From Sarocladium kiliense (taxonomy: Eukaryota > Ascomycota > Sordariomycetes > Hypocreales > Sarocladiaceae), in NCBI GenBank assembly GCA_030734395.1, contig JAUZTG010000024.1, positions 124,001 to 188,000 of the forward strand: a stretch of 64,000 nucleotides of DNA, read 5' to 3'. Below the pieces are notes generated by a model that had not been told where the DNA came from, made no database searches, and saw nothing but the letters and a program-made list of their open reading frames with translations. The position numbers were made by a program, and so were the translations under genes. The number at the start of each line of letters is the position of its first letter. The first letter of the stretch is position 1. Below, piece after piece: positions 56,784 to 64,000 of this stretch.

Positions 56784-57141
56784 GGCTATGGGCTCATCCT
56801 TATCAAGCCGCAAGCAGGTCCCTGTCCAAAGGCTCGTTTCAAGAAGGTTGATCAAGCTACGAGCTGCACCAGTTTGAAGTTCGAAGCTCGAGTGCCGGCT
56901 TGATACCTTCGGGGCGGGTTCTCGTGGTGGATCAACAGGGCGGTGGTCGGGGACAGTGCGCGATGCGCCTGATGAGGGCGTTTCCTCGGCTAATCGCGTA
57001 ATGTGCAAGACAGTGCTTCGCACTGTATGTCCTGGCATCATCCCGGACTAGGCACCACCAGCAACCGCGCATCCTTTGGACGCGAATGGACAAGCACGTT
57101 GAGATCCTAACTCAAGCAGCCCGTATCGAAGCTCCTGTACA
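56784..57141. promoter_or_regulatory. Shared divergent promoter VPS16 / ATG16
   Basis: Only 358 bp separate the preferred start codons of two divergent vacuole/autophagy genes. The VPS16 frame stays open through most of it, to ATGs at 57041/57038. No TATA box stands out. Confidence 0.6.
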
Positions 57142-57851
57142 ATGCCAAACTGGAGAGATGAGTTTCTCTCATCCATACAAGATGCAGAGCTCCGCAACCC
57201 GGTCAATATGGAGCTTGTCCAAGCCTGTGCGTCACGTTCCAGATATCGCTCTGCAAACATATGCTGATAAGGCACTCAGGCTCCCAGATGGCTGATCGCA
57301 TCTCGGCGTTAGAGGCGGAGAAATCCGCGCTTGAGGCACAGGTCGCCTCATCTGGATCAAGAGCTTCACCGGGGCCGACCTCAGATGCTTCCAAAAATGA
57401 CCCTAGCACCGTCCAGCTCCGCCTCGACTTGGCCGAAGCCCTCCGCTCCAGAGGCGTCGCAGAGACAAGGCTTCGTACCGCTGATGATGAGCTCACAAAG
57501 CTCCGTGAGAAGACAAAGAACGACTCCAGAGCTTTGAGGAGACTAGAGTCTGAATGTGCCAGCCTGACAACAAGACTGAGAGATCGAGAGCATGAGCTGC
57601 GAGAGAAGCGAAAACTGGTTGAGGTGAGTACTCTTCTGGCTAAGCTTCATCCTCGCTCGATTGTGTTTAACTTTAGACAGGAGGTTCAAGACGAAATGAT
57701 CACACTCGGACTCCAGCTCACATTAGCGGAGAAGGAAAGGGACAAGGTCAAGGCCGACAACAAAGACCTCGTTGACCGCTGGATGAAACGCATGGCTCAG
57801 GAAGCTGATGCGATGAATCTGGCCAATGAGCCTCACAATCACGATCGGTAG
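57142..57851 (+). CDS. ATG16: Autophagy protein ATG16
   Basis: ATG16 binds ATG5 and dimerises, so that the ATG12-ATG5 conjugate can promote ATG8 lipidation on the phagophore. There are three exons: 57142-57226, 57280-57623 and 57681-57851. Introns are 53 and 57 bp. The product is 199 aa, usual for fungi, which lack the WD40 part of animals. The ATG5-binding N-terminus is MPNWRDEFLSSIQDAELRNP. The first junction gives NMELVQACSQMADRISALEA, after which almost the whole protein is a coiled coil. It ends in the conserved block EVQDEMITLGLQLTLAEKER followed by DLVDRWMKRMAQEADAMN. The displayed open frame starting at 57261 misses exon 1 and reads through intron 2. It is divergent from VPS16 and convergent with DOT1. 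Confidence 0.93.
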
Positions 57852-58020
57852 AGCAAGATTTTTGCATGAATCGCTTATGCTATGCAAGTTGGAAGCACTA
57901 TCCTCTAAAGGTATCGAGTAAGTTGTACACACGGCCACACCAAGACTCCCCTTTGCCTTTCCCTTCTATAAGCAGGGCCCAGACCATCCGTCAATGTAAT
58001 ACACGTTTTGAGTAGTCTAA

Positions 58021-59575
58021 CTAACTCAACGCAGCTCTCCTGGTCGCGATGTAATACGGTCCGCCTGCATTCGTCCAGCTCACGAAACCCTCGGGGTAGA
58101 AGTGCTCCTCATTATGGAAGATCGATGACCCAACATCATTAGAGTTGTAGCTGTTGTCCGATTCGGCATTAACGCTCACAAAGGACTTGAGAGACACAAC
58201 TTTGCAACCAGGCTTGAGATCGAGGAAGAGCGATACTAGTCGGTCATTGAGGTTTGAGGTGAAGGCCTTGTTGTTGACCAGCACAACATCAGCGCGCTTG
58301 AGCACCTCCAGTGTTGGAGCATTCGTCGTGAAATCCCCCTCCTCGAGACGGATGCGCCCTGCCTGTACTCCCCATAGGGTTGTCCGAGCACGGAACTCGC
58401 ATTGCTGGAGTTTTGCCATGTCGCAGGCGTTCTTCATCATCTCACAACCCCAGCTCTCACAGCCGATCTCCAACGCCGCCTGCAGCACAACGTTGCCGAC
58501 ACCAGAGCCAAGATCTACAAACACTTGATCCGACTTCATCTTCAATTGCTCCACCAAGATTCGTGAAACGAATGGATGGAGAAGTTCGCCGTAGACGTTG
58601 TCGGTTCCGTTCTTGTATTTGGACAATAGATGCACCTCGGGCGCAACACAACGATCATAAATTTGATCGAGTATGAATTCGACAAGACTTCGCGGAAGCT
58701 CGTGCCGCTGGTCTAGGTTCTTTGCAATGGTTCCGTCCTTGACCAGGTTCTCCACCGTCTTGTTGTATTCATCAAGAGCCGTCTTGAACCCTGACAAATC
58801 CTGAATATTGCGATTCGATGCCTTCTCGAGTCGCCGGATAATGCCGGATGTCTGGTTCGTAAAAGGCTCGGCTTCGTCCTCAGTTAAGAAGGTTTCGGCA
58901 ACGTGGCGTACGACTCGTATGCAAGCATCGACAGCATCTATCTTCTCTTTTCCCCACACAAGCTGGTATCTATCTTGCTGTTAGCGCATTGTCAGGAGAC
59001 TAACGAGTCGGGTGAACCGACCTTTCACGGGGTTGGAGACTGGGATATTGAAGCTCCAGTGCTACCTCGTCCTCCTTCGCGCCCATGACAGCGACACAAC
59101 CTGTCGATAGCGACGCAATTTCGTCGGCATGGATGAGCTTGAGGGGCTTTTGAGCTTCGTCGAATGACGCTTCGTTCTTGAGCTTTCGTTTCGAGTCAAC
59201 GGACGAACTGTCGCTCACAGCACGGCGTTGCCTCTTTCGGGTCTCAAGGCTCATCCAACCATCATCCTCGCCATCGCTGTCCTTGTCAAACGCAACGCGG
59301 TCGCTGGCAGGGGACCGTCGGGAAGAGGAAGCGGTACCGGCCTTGCGTTTGCGATCCGTTTGGCGCTCGTCTGATAATGATGGGTGAGGACTGCTGCTCT
59401 TGAAACGGTTCGGAGAAGGTTTCAAAGCCGGACCCCGAGCCGAGTTCGCGCGCGACGATGCGCTCGTGAAAGGTTTGGATGCCTTGGGTGGGGGTTTGGG
59501 CTCTGTCGGAACCTTCTCAACACGGATCTTGGGGGCCGCGCTCTTGAACTTGTTGCTGCGACCGAGAAGGGGCAT
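58021..59575 (-). CDS. DOT1: Histone H3-K79 methyltransferase DOT1
   Basis: This non-SET methyltransferase modifies H3 lysine 79 in nucleosome cores, affecting silencing and DNA-damage checkpoints. There are two exons, 59575-59022 and 58969-58021, with a 52-bp phase-2 intron whose donor is the unusual GTCGGT. The product is 500 aa. The basic, Ser-rich N-terminus begins MPLLGRSNKFKSAAPKIRVE and includes lysine-rich patches that may bind nucleosomes. The catalytic domain has EFILDQIYDRCVAPEV and NVYGELLHPFVSRI, the AdoMet loop DLGSGVGN (337-344), and later VVLVNNKAF and PEGFVSWTNAGGPYYI. The open frame continues upstream of 59575 to a GTG only, so that ATG is the start. It converges on ATG16, leaving 169 bp. 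Confidence 0.95.
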
Positions 59576-60255
59576 GGCTAGATCGGCCAGCGTGTGTGGT
59601 GAGTAGTCCTTGTCGTTGTCGAGACGTGCGGAATGCGATCGCGCCGTTGCGCTCCGAGGGGTCTTGCGCACAGGTGGCGTGGCGCGCGGCTGTGCTTTGA
59701 GTTCGACGGCGTTTTAGGGCTGTCGATGAAAGTGAAGCAAAGCAAAAGGTTGGGCACGGTGTATAAAGTGCGCAAGAAAAGAATGCGAAGCAAAGGAGCG
59801 ACTGTGTTTCACAAAACGATGTACCAAAGAATGCCGGGATCTGAATGCATTGGTGAAGGAGGATCGAGAAACAAAGAGTCTCTGGGGCGGACATGAAGTG
59901 GGCTACAGGGTCGTCCGAGCGCATGGGCAGGCTGACAGGAAAGCAGGTACCAATGCGCCTGGCTGTGGATCCAATGATTATGTCACGAAGGTGGGGTCGC
60001 TTAAGGCTGGCATCGTGAGTGCAAACGAAAATGTTCCACCCGGGAGGCTTCGATTATTGAATCCAGGTCTGATCTTCATGGAAGCACCAAGCTCTTACAC
60101 GGCCAAATTGTGAAGTATTATACCATTTATCATTCATTTTTACTTAGCCTGTCCTTTGATATACCTGATTCATTGCGTTATGCGCCAACCCTCATTACCT
60201 CATGTGTACCATAAAACATATTGTCTCTTCCTCAAGCACATCCAACTCTGTTTGT
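59576..60255. other. DOT1 promoter region
   Basis: This 680-bp spacer lies between minus-strand genes. No gene was seen. Confidence 0.5.
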
Positions 60256-61725
60256 TCATTGTGCGTCTGCGACCGCATCACCTCTGCTCGCTGACCAGAT
60301 ATGCGTGTAGGCAGAGCCTTGTGCACGGGCCTTCTCCCGCTGAGCCTCGAACTCCTCTTTTGGTTGTATGGTAATCTCAACTTCTCGCTGGATTGCTGGG
60401 ACTGCTGCCTCCTCATCACGTGAGCGCCTGTTGGTCTTGACACTGTCCTTCTGGCTAAGCTCCTCGAGGGCAAGGTCGTCAACGATTCTCTCTTCGCTCT
60501 CATTACACCTATTGTCGGACATTGGATTGCTGGACGTGGTTCTCGAGCCTTGGCTTTTCTTGACTCTCCAAGAGTCGAGCGTTGTAGGGTCTGCGGACGA
60601 CTCTTCGCTAGTGGCTTGGCCACCCGAGCAGCCAAGTTTCGTGGATATGATGGACAGTACAGGGCCAGCGACCTTCTTGGCATGGGGGAAGAGAAGTGGG
60701 AGGTTGGTCGTGACAACGGCAACGAAGGTCTCGCGAACGGCCCACGAACCAGCGAGCTGGGCTCCATTAACAGGATCCTAAGAGCGACAGACCATGTCAG
60801 CAGTTGAATTAGGGAGTAATTGCCATGGGGATCATAGCGGAGGAGACATACCGATACTAGGAGAACGACTCGAAGGATTGCCGCCATAACGACAAACAGC
60901 CCAAGGCTGAAGAGACCGACCAGCCAAGCACGCTTCCACCACGGCATCGCTGCCCTGAACAGCATCGGCATTGGAATTGCGATGAGATACAGGTCGGTGG
61001 TAACGTTGAAGCCAAGATACACCCAGACGAGTGCTGGAGAGATCGCAGGGTAGCAAAACTGCCCGGGATCAGGGGAGATCTGCCACATGTGGTGAAAGGG
61101 GCGACAGCTCAGGAAGAAGTTCAACACAACGACAAGGTAGGTGACACCGATCAGCCCGAACCCGACATAGAGGCGAGGCCTGTAACCCTCAAAGTCGCGT
61201 GTGAGGCGAAAATAGAAGGTGCACATAGCACCTTTGAGGCACCAAAGCAGGGTCGAGTATACACTCCAGCCTGCGAGCTGAATTTTTGAACCTAGGATCC
61301 TAGTAATTGTAAGTCAATGCTGCTTCGGGGATGAGCTGGATTGGTTCTCATACCTCATTTGATACTCAGGATGGTCCGTGGGGAGATTGGCCCGCGAGGA
61401 GTCCGTCATGGAGTTGTTGGCCAAGCCTTGCGCATAGTTGCCCACGCTGTAGGCCAAAGCCGTCTCTGCCGAGTACAGACACTGTAAGAATGTTAGGACT
61501 ACCGCCTTCGAGGAGTGAAAGGTTTTGACGACTCACAGCAGCGACAAACACTAGGTAATCGTCTGCCCACAAACCCTTGAACCCGACGCTGCTGACACGT
61601 GCGTAGAGTCTCAAGCCGGTGACAGTCAAGGCAATGCCGAGTAGTGTAAATGCTTCAACGTTGAAACGGTGCGTGGCGGCCATGATGGCCTCCAGCTGTT
61701 CTGGGCTTGGTGGTGGAAGGGCCAT
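60256..61725 (-). CDS. Rhodopsin-like (PTH11-related) seven-helix membrane protein
   Basis: This belongs to the large fungal rhodopsin-domain membrane-protein family, often called PTH11-like; most members have no known ligand. There are four exons: 61725-61537, 61481-61354, 61299-60852 and 60777-60256. Introns are 55, 54 and 74 bp. The product is 428 aa. Seven hydrophobic segments are visible. Family blocks are WADDYLVFVAACLYSAET, KGAMCTFYFRLTRDFEGYR, NFFLSCRPFHHMWQISPDPG with its conserved cysteine, and DPVNGAQLAGSWAVRETFV followed by VVTTNLPLLFPHAKKV. The C-terminal 150 residues are cytosolic and Ser/Glu-rich. No CFEM domain precedes the membrane part. After the third intron the true frame differs from the long displayed open frame. 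Only the spliced frame keeps the conserved NLPLLFP block and the charged tail ending QREVEITIQPKEE. Confidence 0.88.
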
Positions 61726-63990
61726 GTTGGTGACACGGCAGGCTCTGCTGTAGACTCTGCAAGCCACGAAGTAGGATGCACGCTTGAGAGGTGAGGCGTC
61801 TGTGGGAGGGCGCCTCTCGTGGGGGAGGCTGCTTGACTGAGGACTTATACTGTTTCCTCTGACTGGCAGTCGCTCGAATGGGCAAGACAAAGAATGGCAC
61901 CAGCGGAGGAGAAGCAACGGTCTGAGACTTGCTCATCGCCCATCTCGTTCACTCCATGTCTGACGTGGGACCAAGCCAGCCACATACGACGGTGGATTTT
62001 CAACTGCCATTGAATTGTCTATTGGCTTCTACGGCGGGCTCGAGCATTGCGACAGAGGCGTTTGTGGCTGCCACGTACGAAGGAGCGCCATTGCTTCAAC
62101 TCTAGCTCCCGGATGCAGGGCACAAAAGAAAAGATGGAACAAGGGAGAAGAAAGGCCGCACACGTAACAGTAGGCAAAAGCTTGTTGAAAGCCTGGTGGA
62201 AGGTTGCCCCTTGCGTCCGTATCGCATGGCTCCGAACTAGTGGCGTGCCGTCCCAAGCGAACTGCGGACTGGGGAGTAAAGTTTGGAAATAAGTTGACAT
62301 CCTGCTCTGTTCTCAGCTCTCATTTTTTCCCCGTTGGCCAATGCAATGTGGTGATATTGAAGAAGCAACAGTAATAGTGGATCGACACGAGTTACCCACC
62401 TCTTGGGACTGGGAAATGACAAGCAATCAGACAAGACAGTTCTTGATCTAGATATATGCATGTCTTCGAGACGAATTTTCCGGCAGTTCTCTGGTGAGCA
62501 CAGTTCATTTCGGCATTGATGCTGGAAGAGCTCCTAGGTCCAGAGAAGCCAATCTCGCGGACGGCAGCCTCACCCTCCGGACGGGCCGCTGCGACACGAT
62601 CCGAGGACGGGATCGACGGAGGGGTTGTGGAGAAACGGGGTGGTACTCGAAGGGGTGTTTTGAAGGGAGGCGTTGTCTCTTGAGCGAGAAGCTTTACCTA
62701 ATATGCCCCCCCCTTGCAGCTGAGAAGTGATAGCGCATTCACAAAGTTTGCTAGGAGGGGCGAACACAACTATCTGCCACTGACTTGTTATGGGAGAGCC
62801 CTACTTGAAGACTATTGCTGGCCGAGAACACAATAACTTGGTTTGCGCAACTTGTGAAGAGCCTTTCATGAGGCTGGGCAGAAAACGAATGTCGATAGAG
62901 AAGTGAGGGGAATCATGGCCAAGGTCGAGGTATCAGACTATGGGATTTTGCCTGTGCAGAAGTGGATCCAGAACACAAGTTGCTTGAAAGGTCGCCGGCG
63001 AGACGGAACGCTGCATATGGCAATCAAATAATGAAAGTTTGTTGTCACAGGATTCGCTGTGGTGAACTATAGTGTCTGGGAGGAAGGCGAACCATACACG
63101 AGAACAACTCTACGCCGAGTCATTGGTCGACTAGGCAATGGTGATCAGTAAAGTCAATAACTTTGCTCACAAGAGCTGACAACAAGCAGAAAGATTGCTT
63201 AATTCAGGGGCAGCTGAAGCCTTCAGCGGGAATAGCGATATGGCAGGTCATCACAGCCAGTCAATTTGAAGCAGACGAGGTCGCAACGCATACCCTGCTG
63301 GACTCTGGAGCTGGACCTGACTATCAGCCGCTTCCCCCACTTCCTCGCAGGCCCAAAGTCCCTGGAGCAGCAACTCACAGGCAAGAACTGAGTTGCCCTA
63401 GGTCTGGCTCAAGGTCTCAAACCCTGTTCTGAGCAACAGAACCCCGCCCCGGATCTTTGTCCTTTGATTTGATAGAAACCCTCAGGACTCAAATTTCAAG
63501 ACCAAGACGGCGCGCGAACCGGAATGTCTTGGTCAAAGGTACAAAGTTCCAAGGCCCTGGTGCAAACCTACCTCTGCCGATCTAGCGCCATGCCTTGCAT
63601 GAAGCTACTATGGTGCGCACATGGGAGGAGGCAAACGAGGAGGTTCCAAGGCGGCGGCAAGAGAGTTAGCACTAGCGCTTGGGTCCCAGTGGCATGCAGC
63701 AGTTTCAGCTCTTGGTTGCGGACGGTTTTGCCTCCCGTACTCCCGCCCTCCTCGCAGGGGCCTTGGGCTGCATCGTCGGCCTATAGGCTAAGAATGGACA
63801 TGGGCAGGACCTAGGAGCGTTGCACTGCATTGAGACTGAACCAATTCACAGCTATTAATCTATTCGACTCCTCATATTTTCCAGCTCTCCTGCTTCATGT
63901 AACACCCGTCACCTCCTTCTTCTCCCAACATTGTTTGACGTTGCTTGTGGTGCTGAACCTTCCTTCGCATTAACATCCACCACTTACAGC
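61726..63990. other. 2.3 kb region without supported genes
   Basis: The first part is the promoter of the rhodopsin-like gene. Several short open frames on both strands (for example 63163-63432, 63524-63814) lack family features and consistent splice signals. The last 150 bases are C/T-rich, like a leader before the ATG at 63991. Confidence 0.5.
61844..61849 (-). promoter_or_regulatory. Possible TATA box of the rhodopsin-like gene
   Basis: The minus strand reads TATAAG about 120 bp upstream of the ATG at 61725. Position is right, sequence is a weak match. Confidence 0.35.
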
Positions 63991-64000
63991 ATGGAGCAAT
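63991..64000 (+). CDS. Possible start of a gene cut by the right edge
   Basis: An ATG at 63991 is followed by GAG CAA before the window ends. A pyrimidine-rich stretch at about 63880-63960 precedes it, resembling a fungal leader. Three codons cannot identify a product, so this is only a pointer. Confidence 0.2.

Noticed and set aside
60660..60700. Apparent frameshift near NLPLLFP in the rhodopsin-like gene
   Set aside because: Re-reading the sequence shows five Cs before ATGCC on the minus strand. With the third intron placed at 60778-60851, the frame is continuous to the stop at 60256.

Overview
The window is nuclear DNA of a filamentous ascomycete (Pezizomycotina). It has many spliced genes with short GT-AG introns, mostly 46-76 bp. 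It also has gene families typical of the group: a Zn2Cys6 regulator, a rhodopsin-like seven-helix membrane protein, a GH71 alpha-1,3-glucanase, an AA9 lytic polysaccharide monooxygenase with CBM1, and a heme-thiolate peroxidase. The very short introns would fit Dothideomycetes, but that is only an inference. Exon boundaries were worked out by hand from splice signals, reading frame and family conservation. Several displayed open frames begin at TTG or GTG, so starts were re-assigned to real ATG codons.

Layout. Positions 1-13.4 kb are mostly housekeeping: the 3' end of SNF8/VPS22 (ESCRT-II), PP2C phosphatase PTC1, VPS2/DID4 (ESCRT-III), an IRS4/TAX4-like EH-domain protein, an intracellular chloroperoxidase-like enzyme and the spindle-midzone protein ASE1. 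Positions 14.5-31.3 kb are gene-poor and accessory. They hold three small secreted proteins, GH71, AA9-CBM1, a membrane-anchored tyrosinase-like protein, an unrecognised 423-residue protein, and a gene whose reading frame is broken twice. Positions 32-37.3 kb carry a regulator with two Zn2Cys6 clusters and an MFS monocarboxylate-type transporter, both on the minus strand.

Positions 37.6-51.1 kb return to conserved genes: RRP5 (pre-rRNA processing), a YML020W-like alpha/beta hydrolase, mitochondrial processing peptidase alpha (MAS2) and the FHA-RING ubiquitin ligase DMA1. After a 2.9 kb gene-free stretch come VPS16 and ATG16 (divergent, sharing a short promoter), DOT1 (H3K79 methyltransferase) and a rhodopsin-like membrane protein. 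The last 2.3 kb hold no supported gene, except a possible start codon at the very edge.

How the genes relate. SNF8, VPS2, VPS16 and ATG16 all act in endosome, vacuole or autophagy traffic, but apart from the VPS16/ATG16 pair they are scattered and probably linked by chance. The 14.5-31 kb block looks like a lifestyle region of secreted or oxidative enzymes and candidate effectors. I saw no complete secondary-metabolite backbone gene, transposon, tRNA, rRNA or CRISPR array. The points most worth a second look are the double zinc-cluster regulator, the tyrosinase-like protein missing one usual CuB histidine, the orphan 423-residue gene, the frame-broken gene, and a four-copy GATA-site cluster between RRP5 and the YML020W-like gene.
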